Counted from the stretch's first letter, positions 32,399 through 41,037 are shown. The stretch is DNA of 64,000 nucleotides from Burkholderia sp. BCC0506 (GCF_902833145.1 NZ_CADFEN010000004.1:124001-188000); one strand, 5' to 3'. Notes: generated by a model not told the origin, from the sequence alone. Made by a program: numbers and translations.

Positions 32399-33901
32399 AT
32401 GCAGTTCGATTGGCACTATGCGTTGCAATTGTTGTGGGACAGGGATTTCTGGCATGCGTGCGTCGTGGTCGTCGAGCTCAGCGTCGCCGCGTGGGGGCTC
32501 GGCGTGTTGCTCGGATTTCCGGTGGCGCTCGCGCGGCAGTCGCACCGGCCGTTGCTGAAGCGCGCGGCGGCCGGGTACATCTGGTTTTTCCGCAGCCTGC
32601 CGCTGCTCGTGCTGCTGGTCTTCATCTACAACCTCCCGCAGGTCGTTCCCGCGACCAGCGCGGTGCTGTCCGATCCGTTCACGGCCGGCCTCATCGCGAT
32701 GGTGCTGAGCGAAACCGCGTATTTCGCGGAAATCCATCGCGGCGGGATCCTGTCGGTGCCGCGCGGGCAGCTCGAGGCCGGCCGTGCGCTCGGCATCCGT
32801 TTTACCGGCATCCAGCGGCTGATCGTGATGCCGCAGGCGATCCGCATCGCGCTGCCGGCGCTTGCGAACGAGTTCATCACGATCGTCAAGCTCACGTCGC
32901 TGGTGTCCGTGATATCGCTCGCCGAGATCCTGCTCGTCGGACAGCGGCTCTACACGCAGAACTTCCTCGTGTTCGAAACGATGCTGGCCGTCGCCTTCTA
33001 CTACGTGCTGATCGTCACGGTGTTCAGCCGGCTGCTCGGCTATCTCGAGCGGCACCTCGACGTCAGCCGACGCACACCCGTGCAGTCAGGCCACGCGAAT
33101 CTCGACCTGCCGCTGTCGGTGCCCGCCATCGCGCCCAGGCAGCGGGCAAGCGCGGAATTCGCGCTGCGCGTGAAAGGTGTGCAGCAGCGCTACGGCCGCC
33201 ACGAGGTGCTGAAGGACATTCATCTCGACGTGGCGCCCGGGCAGGTCGTGTCGATCATCGGCCCGTCCGGTTCCGGCAAGACCTCGCTGATCCGCACCAT
33301 CAACGGCCTCGCGCCGGTGAATGCCGGCGAGATCGACCTGTACGGCGTATCGTTCATCCGCGCGTCCGGTTCGCATCCGCCGCGCGTGCCGCACGAGCGC
33401 ATCCTGGATATCGGCATGGTGTTCCAGAGCTTCAACCTGTTCCCGCATCGCACCGCGCTGCAGAACGTGATGATGGCGCCGTGCTATCACCGGCAGGCCG
33501 ATACGGCGGCGGTCCGGCTGCAGGCGCTGTCGCTGCTGTCGAAGGTCGGGATGCTCGAGCATGCGAACAAGTATCCGCACCAGTTGTCGGGCGGCCAGCA
33601 GCAGCGTGTCGCGATTGCGCGCGCGCTCGCGACGCGGCCGTCGATCATGCTGTTCGACGAGCCGACATCGGCGCTCGATCCCGAACTCGTCGGTGAAGTG
33701 CTGAAGGTCGTCGAGACCCTGGCGGCAGAAGGGATGACGATGATCATCGTGACCCACGAAATGAATTTCGCGTTCAAGGTGTCCGACCGCATCGTGTTCA
33801 TGGAGAACGGACGCATCCTGTACGACGTGCCGCCGGAGCGGATTCGCGGCAGCTCGGATGCGCGCGTGAAGGATTTTCTGAAGCACGTTCACTTCGCATG
33901 A
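32399..33901 (+). CDS. Fused ABC transporter permease-ATPase, polar amino acid type
   Basis: A 500-residue single polypeptide joining a HisM-type permease (about 1-225) to an ABC ATPase (about 250-500). The permease has WFFRSLPLLVLLVFIYNLP, the AYFAEIHRGGILSVPRGQLE EAA-like loop and QAIRIALPALANEFITIVK. The ATPase has Walker A GPSGSGKTS (from 288), Q-loop MVFQSFNLFPH, signature LSGGQQQR (from 396), Walker B IMLFDEPTSALD and H-loop VTHEM. In most relatives these are separate genes; the fusion gives a homodimeric transporter with a permease and ATPase in each chain. CAGGAG precedes the ATG at 32399. The stop overlaps an ATG of the amidase frame (ATGA), showing tight coupling. Confidence 0.9.
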   Translation: MQFDWHYALQLLWDRDFWHACVVVVELSVAAWGLGVLLGFPVALARQSHRPLLKRAAAGYIWFFRSLPLLVLLVFIYNLPQVVPATSAVLSDPFTAGLIAMVLSETAYFAEIHRGGILSVPRGQLEAGRALGIRFTGIQRLIVMPQAIRIALPALANEFITIVKLTSLVSVISLAEILLVGQRLYTQNFLVFETMLAVAFYYVLIVTVFSRLLGYLERHLDVSRRTPVQSGHANLDLPLSVPAIAPRQRASAEFALRVKGVQQRYGRHEVLKDIHLDVAPGQVVSIIGPSGSGKTSLIRTINGLAPVNAGEIDLYGVSFIRASGSHPPRVPHERILDIGMVFQSFNLFPHRTALQNVMMAPCYHRQADTAAVRLQALSLLSKVGMLEHANKYPHQLSGGQQQRVAIARALATRPSIMLFDEPTSALDPELVGEVLKVVETLAAEGMTMIIVTHEMNFAFKVSDRIVFMENGRILYDVPPERIRGSSDARVKDFLKHVHFA

Positions 33902-33924
33902 CGAACCACCGGATCGGAGCAGGA

Positions 33925-35262
33925 ATGGACCCGACGACTTTCCGGCTGCCCGACAGGCACGAGCCTGCGTGTGCCGAGCACCTGCTCGCCTGTCTGGAAC
34001 GCGCGGACGCGTATCCCTTCGACATCGGAACGGCATGGCTCGCGCGCCGTGATGAAGCGGCGATCGCGGAAGCGCGGAGATGGGATGCGTCGCCGCGCGG
34101 GGCGATCGCAGCACCGTTGGCCGGCACCGTGCTGACGGTGAAGGCCTGCTTCGATTGCGAAGGCTGGGTCACGCACGCCGGGTCGCGCGTGCTGGCCGAT
34201 GCGCCCCCGGCACGAACCGATGCTGCGCTGGTGTCGGCGCTGCGCCGTGCCGGTGCGGTGCTGATTGCGCAGACCGCGATGACCGAGTTCGCATATGGCG
34301 CGCTCGGCGTGAACCGCGCGTACGGGACGCCGGCGACACCGCTCGATGCACGGCGCGAGCGGGTCGCAGGAGGCTCGAGTTCGGGCGCGGCGGTGTCGGT
34401 GGCGCTCGGTGCTGCGGACCTGGCGGTGGGCTCCGATACGAGCGGTTCCGCGCGCATTCCGGCGGCATTTTGCGGGGTGACCGGATTCAAACCGTCGCGC
34501 GGACGCTATGCAACCGGCGGCATGCAGTTTCTGTCGACCACCTTCGACGTACCGGGCTTGCTGGCCGCGACGGTCGGCCTGTGCCGGCGCGCGGACGCCG
34601 CGCTGTACGGGCGCGCCGTGCAACGGGCAGCGCCGGCGACCGTTCGCGACTTCACTTTCATCGTGCCCGAGCCATTCGCGGTCGACGATCTCGATCCCGA
34701 GGTCGGGCGCGCGTTCGACACATGGTTATCGCGGCTCTCCGCGCACGGTGCGCGCATCCGGCGCAAGCGGCTCGATTGCGTGGCCGAGGCCGGCGCGGTG
34801 GCGCGCGCGGGCGGGATCGTCGCCGCGGAAGCGTTCATGCTGCATCGCACGCGTCTCGCAACGGCCGCGGATCGCTACGATCCGTTGGTCGGCCCGCGCA
34901 TCGCCGCAGGCGAGCACGTGCGCGCGCACGACTATGCGGCGGCTTTGCTGCGTCTCGCCGCGCTGGCCGACACGTACCACACCGAACTGGGCGACGCGGA
35001 TGCCGTGCTGACGCCGACGGTGCCGATGCTGCCCCCGCGTGTGGCCGATCTGGCCGACGAAGGCGTGTATCTCGCACGGAATGCGCGGGCGTTCAGGCTG
35101 ACCGAATTCGCGAACCGGCTCGATCTGCCGAGCATCAGTGTGCCGGGCGACTTGCGGAACAGGCAGCCCGTCGGCCTGTTGATCACCGGACGCCGCGGCG
35201 GAGACGTGCGGTTGCTCGATGTCGCGGCCGTGGTCGAACGCGCGCTGACCGATTCCGCATGA
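33925..35262 (+). CDS. Amidase signature family hydrolase
   Basis: A 445-residue amidase signature enzyme. The catalytic Ser-cisSer-Lys triad is visible: Lys in TVLTVKACFDCEG, the cis-Ser in GGSSSGAAVSVALG and the nucleophile in GSDTSGSARIPAAFCG, with GFKPSRGRY after it. It hydrolyses an amide bond of a small molecule; the substrate is not predictable. The ATG at 33925 was chosen because GGAG lies 5 bp upstream; an alternative ATG at 33898 overlaps the stop of the transporter gene (ATGA) and adds nine residues. No signal peptide, so it acts on an imported compound. Its place between the transporter and ectC suggests it processes the transported solute. Confidence 0.88.
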   Translation: MDPTTFRLPDRHEPACAEHLLACLERADAYPFDIGTAWLARRDEAAIAEARRWDASPRGAIAAPLAGTVLTVKACFDCEGWVTHAGSRVLADAPPARTDAALVSALRRAGAVLIAQTAMTEFAYGALGVNRAYGTPATPLDARRERVAGGSSSGAAVSVALGAADLAVGSDTSGSARIPAAFCGVTGFKPSRGRYATGGMQFLSTTFDVPGLLAATVGLCRRADAALYGRAVQRAAPATVRDFTFIVPEPFAVDDLDPEVGRAFDTWLSRLSAHGARIRRKRLDCVAEAGAVARAGGIVAAEAFMLHRTRLATAADRYDPLVGPRIAAGEHVRAHDYAAALLRLAALADTYHTELGDADAVLTPTVPMLPPRVADLADEGVYLARNARAFRLTEFANRLDLPSISVPGDLRNRQPVGLLITGRRGGDVRLLDVAAVVERALTDSA

Positions 35263-35323
35263 CGCGTTTTCCGGGGGCAGGGCCTGCCTTGCCATTCTTC
35301 ATCGTCACGATTCAGAGGTGTTC

Positions 35324-35722
35324 ATGATCGTCGTAAGATCGGCCGATATCGCCAATACCGAACGTCACGCCCGCGGACCGGGCTGGGACAGCAAGCGCAT
35401 GATCGTCAAGCAGGACGGCGTCGGCTACTCCGTCCACGAAACGCGCGTGCATGAAGGCGCGGAACTGCATCTGCATTACAAGAACCACTTCGAGACCAAC
35501 TACTGCGTGGCCGGAGAAGGCGAGGTGGTCGACACGGCGACCGGCGCCGTGCATCGGATCACACCCGGAACGATCTACGCGCTGAACCTGAACGATCCGC
35601 ATATCCTGCGCGCGACGCGCGGCGACCTGCATCTCGTGTGCGTGTTCAATCCGCCGCTGACGGGGTGCGAGACGCATCGGGAAGACGGCAGCTACGCGCT
35701 TCCGGCCGAACGGCAAGCCTGA
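35324..35722 (+). CDS. ectC: Ectoine synthase homologue (orphan EctC)
   Basis: A 132-residue cupin matching L-ectoine synthase in length and in order of motifs: GPGWDSKRMIVKQDG, ETRVHEGAELHLHYKNHFE with metal-binding residues, NYCVAGEGEVVDTATG, TPGTIYALNLNDPHILRA and the C-terminal TGCETHREDGSYA (TGxExHREDGSY in EctC). EctC closes N-gamma-acetyl-diaminobutyrate to ectoine. The ectA and ectB genes that make this precursor are absent, and the gene sits with an ABC transporter and an amidase. Orphan EctC proteins are known to act on other substrates, including slow cyclisation of glutamine to ADPC. The ATG at 35324 has AGAGG upstream. The family assignment is firm; the physiological substrate is open. 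Confidence 0.85.
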   Translation: MIVVRSADIANTERHARGPGWDSKRMIVKQDGVGYSVHETRVHEGAELHLHYKNHFETNYCVAGEGEVVDTATGAVHRITPGTIYALNLNDPHILRATRGDLHLVCVFNPPLTGCETHREDGSYALPAERQA

Positions 35723-35788
35723 TCACGCGTGCCGCCGGGCCGCTGCGCGTCGCATCGTGCGGCACGCAGCGGCGTGCGGTGCGCGGAT

Positions 35789-36463
35789 TCAGGCTGCTTC
35801 GCGATGGCTGCGCTTGATCGCTTCCACGAGCATCCGTTCGGAATCGTCGAGATAACGAGCCAGCGTGGTGACGGCTTCGCTGCGGCGGTTCTGCGTGAGC
35901 AGGTCGTAGATCTGGTAGTCGCGCTGGATCCAGTCGGGCGTTTGCACGCGCTTCTCGTCGGGGTCGGCGGCGAAGACGAGACGCAACTGCGCCGAGATGG
36001 TCCGGAAGAATTCGTCGAGCAGCGCCGACTTCTGCAGCGCGACGATGTGCTGGTGAAACCGCAGACTGTGCGTGCCGACGGCCTGCCAGTTTTCCTTGTC
36101 GAGTTCTCGCTCGGCCGCGCGAATGGCGGTCTGCATCTTTTCGAGCAGCGCCGGCTGCGCAAGTTCGGCCGTGTTCAGCGCATGCAGTTCAAGCGTGCGG
36201 CGCGCGACGTAGAGATCGCGCACGTCCTGGCGATTGAGCGTGCGCACGACGACGCCCTTGTGCCGCACGAACGTGACGAGCCCTTCGCGGCCGAGCTGAT
36301 GCAGGACTTCGCGAAGCGAGTTGCGCGACGTGTCGTACTCGGCGGCGAGGTCCATCTCGATCAGCGCCGTGCCGGGCGGCAGCTTGCCGCTGATGATGTG
36401 TTCGCGCAGTTGATGGCTGATCCGGTCGGCGACCGACTGTCCTCTCGCTTTTTCGCTTGCCAT
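35789..36463 (-). CDS. GntR-family (FCD subfamily) transcriptional regulator
   Basis: A 224-residue regulator. Residues 10-75 form the GntR winged helix (RISHQLREHIISGKLPPG, LAAEYDTSRNSLREVLHQL, GLVTFVRHKGVVV), and the rest is the all-helical FCD ligand domain with FHQHIVALQKSALLDEFF and YQIYDLLTQNRRSEAV, whose histidines normally bind a metal that contacts a carboxylate ligand. It is the second gene of a minus-strand operon after the DUF1989 gene (85 bp). The palindrome ATTGTTCAACAAT lies upstream of this operon and of the plus-strand transporter/ectC operon, so this protein is the best candidate to control both, including itself. Confidence 0.9.
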   Translation of the reverse strand: MASEKARGQSVADRISHQLREHIISGKLPPGTALIEMDLAAEYDTSRNSLREVLHQLGREGLVTFVRHKGVVVRTLNRQDVRDLYVARRTLELHALNTAELAQPALLEKMQTAIRAAERELDKENWQAVGTHSLRFHQHIVALQKSALLDEFFRTISAQLRLVFAADPDEKRVQTPDWIQRDYQIYDLLTQNRRSEAVTTLARYLDDSERMLVEAIKRSHREAA

Positions 36464-36548
36464 TCCGTTTGTCCGCTCCTCTGCTGATTGTGTGCCGCCG
36501 GCGTGGCAGGCCGGCGGCGTTTCGCCATTCTACGGGCTGCGGGCCCGA

Positions 36549-37409
36549 TTACGCCGTCCTGTCGTGCTGCCAGTCGGCCTGCGGCGGCTGCATGCCGTGG
36601 TGACCGCGGTACGGCGCGACGGACGGCGACGACCAGCCTTCGAGCAGGCTCGGGTCGAGCCGGTACACCTCGACGCCGAGCGGCCGGCACACGTCGATCG
36701 GGTCGCGTGCGTCGGGCCCCCACATCGGCACCGACAGATCGCCGCCGGGGCAGGTCGACATCGCGCACAGCACGTCGATTTCGGCGAAGAATTCGAGGTA
36801 ATCGCCCGGCTTCGCGGGACACGCCTTCATGAAGTACTTGTCGTCGTCGTTCAGGCCCGTGCACTGGAACACGTTGAGCACGTCGTGCACGTCGAATTCG
36901 GTGAGTCCGTACGGCGCGACCGCGCGCACGAGGTTCGAGTGGCAGTGGAAATGAAAATCCTCGCCGGTCAGCAGCTTGTTCACGTACGGGTCGCAGCGCG
37001 TGCCGAGCAGGTCGTGCACGCGGCCGCCGTCGCCGTCGACGCCGTAGCCGGCGAGCGTGTCGTCGGTGATCGTGACCATCGGGCGCAGGTACGGTAGCGT
37101 CGACCAGAGCCGGTCGAATGTCGTCACGTGCGCGGCCTGCAACTGGCGTGTGCGCGACGCCCACATGCGTTCGCGCGGATTGTGCAGGTTCCAGATGTTG
37201 AAGTCGGCGACTTGCGGGCCTTCGAGCGTGACGATCCGGAATACGTGGCCGGCCGGCACCGTCCATGCGAAGCCGCTGCGGATCGGCACGACGTGCGACG
37301 CGATCCGTTCGCGCGCGTCCTGGCGCTGGGCGATCGCGGAATAAAAGGCTTTGTCGACGTTCAGGACGGAACCCTTGGTGACCTGGTAGGCGGCGGGATA
37401 GTTCGACAT
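36549..37409 (-). CDS. DUF1989 (urea carboxylase-associated) family protein
   Basis: A 286-residue cytoplasmic protein of the DUF1989 family, whose best-known members are encoded next to urea carboxylase or allophanate hydrolase. Conserved blocks include GPQVADFNIWNLHNPRERMW near 85-105, DFHFHCHSNL (possible metal ligands) and a C-terminal CPGGDLSVPMWGPD with a cysteine pair region (LCAMSTCPGGD). The biochemical role of the family is not settled; carboxylated guanidine, urea or amide metabolism is suggested by other contexts. Here it heads the operon with the FCD regulator and is divergent in layout from the transporter-amidase-ectC genes, probably within the same regulon. Confidence 0.85.
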   Translation of the reverse strand: MSNYPAAYQVTKGSVLNVDKAFYSAIAQRQDARERIASHVVPIRSGFAWTVPAGHVFRIVTLEGPQVADFNIWNLHNPRERMWASRTRQLQAAHVTTFDRLWSTLPYLRPMVTITDDTLAGYGVDGDGGRVHDLLGTRCDPYVNKLLTGEDFHFHCHSNLVRAVAPYGLTEFDVHDVLNVFQCTGLNDDDKYFMKACPAKPGDYLEFFAEIDVLCAMSTCPGGDLSVPMWGPDARDPIDVCRPLGVEVYRLDPSLLEGWSSPSVAPYRGHHGMQPPQADWQHDRTA

Positions 37410-37498
37410 GACACGGTACTCTCGGCAAAGGTTGGCAGATGCGGCGATCCGGCTTAAACCCTTGGTGGTGGCCGGTCAGGCGTCAATTCGCATGCTGG

Positions 37499-37511
37499 AT
37501 TGTTCAACAAT
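37499..37511. promoter_or_regulatory. GntR-type operator upstream of the DUF1989-gntR operon
   Basis: ATTGTTCAACAAT, a perfect 6-bp inverted repeat around a central C, about 90 bp upstream of the DUF1989 start at 37409. It is identical over 13 bp to the centre of the palindrome at 31359-31375, also about 90 bp upstream of a start codon. Confidence 0.75.
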
Positions 37512-37634
37512 TAACTGGCGCTCCGGCGAGTATAGGGGGAAGGCGGGGAGGTGTGTCAATCGGAGGAAAGTACGGAGGAGCGGGGAGGCGGCATGCGCCG
37601 CGTTCGGCGAAACGCCCGGCGCTCCGCAAATAAA

Positions 37635-37660
37635 AAACCGCCGGCACATGCCGGCGGTTT
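37635..37660 (-). terminator. Rho-independent terminator after the 37.7-kb secreted protein gene
   Basis: Arms AAACCGCCGGCA (37635-37646) and TGCCGGCGGTTT (37649-37660). On the minus strand it is followed by a TTTTTTATTT run, a classic intrinsic terminator 40 bp after the stop codon. It is a near copy of the terminator at 31008. Confidence 0.9.
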
Positions 37661-37699
37661 CGCTTTGCAGCCCGGTCGCTCGTGCGCCGGAAGCGCGCG

Positions 37700-38233
37700 T
37701 CAGGCCTTGATTTCAGGCCCGCGTGCGGCGGGTGCGGCCGGCGTGGCCGGGGCCGCCGAAGGCACCGGCGGCTGCGCCGGTACGATGACGAGCACCGGTT
37801 GGGGAACGGCCCACGCCGGCATCGCGAACCCGACGGGCTGCGGCATCGGCATGCCGAACGCGTTGGCGAGCGCGATGTGCTGGAGTGCGATCATCTGCTG
37901 CTGCATCGCGACCATCTGGGCCTGTGCCGCCTGCAGCCGGTACTGTGCGGCCTGCATTTGCCGCAACGCCGCCGCGGGCGGCATGCCGCCCGACGACGTC
38001 GTCTGCATCTCGAAGCTCGCACCGCCTTGCGGGCTGCGCCAGCTCCACGTGCTGACCTTCATCGGGCCGACCGCCGTCTGGACGACGCGCGTTTCGGCTT
38101 TCACGGGCACGGCCTGCCCGTCGACATTGACGAACATCGGTTGAGCGGCCGCCGCCGCGCCGGCCTGTCCGGCGAGGGCGAACACGGGCACCAGCGCCAG
38201 CGCGCCCGCCGCCATATACGAACGGAATCGCAT
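37700..38233 (-). CDS. Exported protein of unknown function, Gln/Ala/Pro-rich
   Basis: A 177-residue protein with a signal peptide (MRFRSYMAAGALALVPVFAL, cleavage near AGQAGA). The mature part has a short beta-like domain (FVNVDGQAVPVKAETRVV), a glutamine- and methionine-rich helix (about 90-130) that could form a coiled coil, and a proline/alanine-rich C-terminus. I recognise no family. GGAGA lies 8 bp before the ATG at 38233. It is a single gene with its own terminator. Confidence 0.7.
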   Translation of the reverse strand: MRFRSYMAAGALALVPVFALAGQAGAAAAAQPMFVNVDGQAVPVKAETRVVQTAVGPMKVSTWSWRSPQGGASFEMQTTSSGGMPPAAALRQMQAAQYRLQAAQAQMVAMQQQMIALQHIALANAFGMPMPQPVGFAMPAWAVPQPVLVIVPAQPPVPSAAPATPAAPAARGPEIKA

Positions 38234-38527
38234 CTTCGTATCTCCATCAAACGAGACTGATCGAATCAACAATGACGTGCGGCTCACGGAGTGAGCCATC
38301 CGACACAATGCAGCCGTCGGCTTAAATCAACATTAAAACCGCTGAGGGCGCCCCGGTCAGCCCATTCCGGGACGGGCCGCAATCGGCATTCAACCTCGCC
38401 CGCGCCAGGGGAATCCTGTCGCCCGGTGCAACAACGGGCACAATACGGAATTCGCCACGACCGCACGCGTGTTCGACGTTCGAACATTGACGGGGCGGCA
38501 CTGCTGCCCACCTCCTTCCCAGCCGTC

Positions 38528-39775
38528 ATGAACGCCACGCTCACTCCCGCGCGCGAGTCGAATTCGCCGCGCTTCCTGTTGTTCCTGATCTGCCTTTTCG
38601 CATCCGCCGGCCAACTCGCGATCGACATCTACGTGCCCGCGCTGCCCGACATGGCGCGCTCGTTCGCGACCACGCCGCAGGCGATTCAGTCGAGCGTGTC
38701 CGGCTACATGGCGGCCTACGCACTCGGCCAGCTGATCTTCGGGCCGGTCGCCGACGCGTACGGACGCAAGCGCGTGCTCGCGTTCGGGCTCGTGATCTAC
38801 ACGATCGGCTGCCTGCTGTCGCTGGGCGCGCCGAACCTGGAGACGTTCGTGCTCGCGCGCTGCCTGCAGGGCTTCGGGATCGCGACCACCAACCTGCTGG
38901 CGAAGGCGATCATCACCGATTCGTTCTCCGGCCAGGCGTTGATGCACGCGTTCACGTACATGTCGATTGCGTGGGGACTGGCGCCGATCATCGCGCCGGT
39001 GATCGGCGCGCACCTGCAGGAATGGTTCGGCTGGCGCGCGTGCCTCGTGTTCCTGCTGGTCTACTCGCTGGCGATGTGGGCGCTGCTGTGGCGCTACCGC
39101 GAAACCTTGCCGAAACCGGTGCATCTCGAGCCGCGCACGTTGATCGCGAACACGGGCAAGGTGCTGGCCAGCCCGGTGTTCCAGAGCTGCTTCCTCGCAC
39201 AGGGGCTGTGCTACAGCATCCTGCTGGTGTTCAACATCGTCGGGCCGTTCATGGTACAGACCACGTTGCACAAGCCGCCGACCTTCTTCGGTTATCTCGC
39301 GCTCGGCATCGGCCTCATGTATTTCCTCGGCGGCCTGTCGAACCGGATTCACGGCCGCGGGCTGCCGAGCGCCGAGCAACGGCTGCGCATCGGCGCGCGC
39401 GTGATGGCGGGCGCGTCGATCGCGATGCTGGTACTGGCGCTGACCATCGGCCTGCGCGTGTGGACGCTCGCGACGCCGGTGCTCGTGATGGGCTTCTGCG
39501 CGGGCGCGATGTACCCGACGCTGATGGCCAAGGGCAACTCGCTGTTTCCGCATATCGCCGGGCTGACGAGCGCGATTCTCGGCTGCGCGCTGCTGCTCGT
39601 GTCGTCCGCGATGATGGGCCTCGCCGGCTTCGTGTCGATTCACGTGCTGACGCCGCTGGCGGTGTTCTTCGTCGCGTTGTCGTTCATCGTCGTGTGGATG
39701 GTGACGAAGCTGCTGCGGTATCTGTCGCGGCAGCAGGCGGCGCCGGCGGTGTGCGGAAGCGGGGAGGCGGCTTAA
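38528..39775 (+). CDS. Bcr/CflA-type MFS drug-resistance transporter
   Basis: A 415-residue, 12-TM transporter of the DHA1 Bcr/CflA group. Markers are QLAIDIYVPALPDMARSFAT in TM1, QLIFGPVADAYGRKRVL (motif A) and RCLQGFGIATTNLLAKAI with WGLAPIIAPVIGAHLQEWFGWR (motif C region). Related proteins export bicyclomycin, chloramphenicol, sulfonamides or cysteine. The ATG at 38528 gives the family's usual N-terminus. The GNAT gene follows within 21 bp and may be co-transcribed. Confidence 0.9.
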   Translation: MNATLTPARESNSPRFLLFLICLFASAGQLAIDIYVPALPDMARSFATTPQAIQSSVSGYMAAYALGQLIFGPVADAYGRKRVLAFGLVIYTIGCLLSLGAPNLETFVLARCLQGFGIATTNLLAKAIITDSFSGQALMHAFTYMSIAWGLAPIIAPVIGAHLQEWFGWRACLVFLLVYSLAMWALLWRYRETLPKPVHLEPRTLIANTGKVLASPVFQSCFLAQGLCYSILLVFNIVGPFMVQTTLHKPPTFFGYLALGIGLMYFLGGLSNRIHGRGLPSAEQRLRIGARVMAGASIAMLVLALTIGLRVWTLATPVLVMGFCAGAMYPTLMAKGNSLFPHIAGLTSAILGCALLLVSSAMMGLAGFVSIHVLTPLAVFFVALSFIVVWMVTKLLRYLSRQQAAPAVCGSGEAA

Positions 39776-39796
39776 TTGCCGGCTGTCGAGCGACTC

Positions 39797-40318
39797 ATGA
39801 ACCGGATCCTGCTGAATCGCGTCGCGCGGACCGACGCCGCCGACCTGATCGCCGGCAACCGCGCGAGCCGGAATCATCATCTGCCGTGGGTCGATTCGTT
39901 CATCGATCAGGCCGGGTTCGATCAATGGTTCGCCCGCTGCCTGACGGGGCCGAACGTCGGCTTGGTCGCGCGCGAGCGGGCGTCGGGCGCGGTGGTCGGC
40001 GTGGTGAACCTCAACGAGATCGTCGGCGGCGTGTTTCAGAGCGCTTATCTCGGCTATTACGGGATGGTCGACTTCAGCCGCAAGGGGCTGATGACGGATG
40101 CGTTGCGCGCGGCGATCGACGTCGCGTTCGGCGAACTCGGGCTGCATCGGCTGGAAGCGAATATCCAGCCCGGCAACCATGCGTCGATCGCGCTGGTGCG
40201 ACGGCTCGGGTTCAGGCAAGAGGGATTGTCGCCGCGCTATCTGCGCATCGGCGGCGAATGGCGCGACCACGAGCGCTGGGCGTTGCTGGCCGACGACGCG
40301 CGCGAAGCGGGCGCCTGA
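39797..40318 (+). CDS. GNAT N-acetyltransferase (RimJ/RimL-like)
   Basis: A 173-residue acetyltransferase. The GNAT core is visible: ASGAVVGVVNLNEI (strand 4), the acetyl-CoA loop region GYYGMVDFSRKGLMTDALRA, and LGLHRLEANIQPGNHASIAL with VRRLGFRQEG, the pattern of RimJ/RimL-type enzymes that modify protein N-termini or antibiotics. The ATG at 39797 was preferred over a TTG at 39776 from the family start; its ribosome binding site is weak. It lies directly downstream of the Bcr-type transporter gene. Confidence 0.88.
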   Translation: MNRILLNRVARTDAADLIAGNRASRNHHLPWVDSFIDQAGFDQWFARCLTGPNVGLVARERASGAVVGVVNLNEIVGGVFQSAYLGYYGMVDFSRKGLMTDALRAAIDVAFGELGLHRLEANIQPGNHASIALVRRLGFRQEGLSPRYLRIGGEWRDHERWALLADDAREAGA

Positions 40319-40347
40319 CGGTCGATTCCTGTCCAGCCGCGCGGTGC

Positions 40348-41037
40348 TTACAGCGGATGCGCGGCTCCGGCCTGCTGCAAGAGCGAAACGGCAACCGGGT
40401 CCGGCAGTCCGTTCGGATCGATCGCGCCGGCCTTGGCCAGCGCGACGAGATCGCCGTCGACGCCCGGTTGCCCGACCACGAACGACGTGGTCAGGAACGC
40501 CGGCGCGGCGAGCGTGACCGCATAGCGCTGCTGCAGGTTCGTCACCACGGCCGATTGCGCGGCCTGCACGGTGTCCGGGCTGTTCATCGCCCGCTGGTAG
40601 CGCAGGGTGCCCTGAAAATTGCCGATCAGTCCGGCCGTATTCGTCCCGAGTTGCGCCGCGAGGTAGACCAGCATCAGCTCGGTCTCGGGCGTCGTATTGA
40701 AGGTGCCGCCCGCGTAGGCGAGCGAATGCAGGCTCGCGCCGCCCGCCGCCACGGTGATCACGCACGGCAGCGCGGCGTTGAGCGTCGCACGGTAGTTGCC
40801 GCCGCCGTCCGTCAGCGTCGTCGCCGAGCCCGCCGCGCAATTGACCGTGACCTGTGCGCTCGCGAGCGGGTCGCCCGTCGCGGCCGTGCCCGACAGCGAG
40901 ACGGTTTGCGTGTTGTCGTCGAAGCAGACATCGACGCCGAAGCAGGCCTCGCCGTTGCAGGCCTGGAGGGCGGCGAGCGTTGCGACGCACAAGGCGCCCA
41001 GCGCGGGGCGGGTGAAGCGTTCGTGGCGGATGTTCAT
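40348..41037 (-). CDS. Lipoprotein with a carboxypeptidase-regulatory-like (Ig-type) domain
   Basis: A 229-residue exported lipoprotein; the signal ends in the lipobox ALQAC (Cys27). Residues ~45-100 resemble a small beta-sandwich of the carboxypeptidase-regulatory type (VSLSGTAATGDPLASAQVTV, TDGGGNYRATLN). The rest is mostly helical with no recognised motif. Several cysteines near the N-terminus (ACFGVDVCFDD) may pair. Function unknown. It is 104 bp downstream of pbpC on the same strand. Confidence 0.75.
   Translation of the reverse strand: MNIRHERFTRPALGALCVATLAALQACNGEACFGVDVCFDDNTQTVSLSGTAATGDPLASAQVTVNCAAGSATTLTDGGGNYRATLNAALPCVITVAAGGASLHSLAYAGGTFNTTPETELMLVYLAAQLGTNTAGLIGNFQGTLRYQRAMNSPDTVQAAQSAVVTNLQQRYAVTLAAPAFLTTSFVVGQPGVDGDLVALAKAGAIDPNGLPDPVAVSLLQQAGAAHPL

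Noticed and set aside
31000-37668. The duplicated hairpin blocks as insertion-sequence ends
   Set aside because: They are classic terminators placed after genes, and no transposase lies between them; kept only as a repeat finding.
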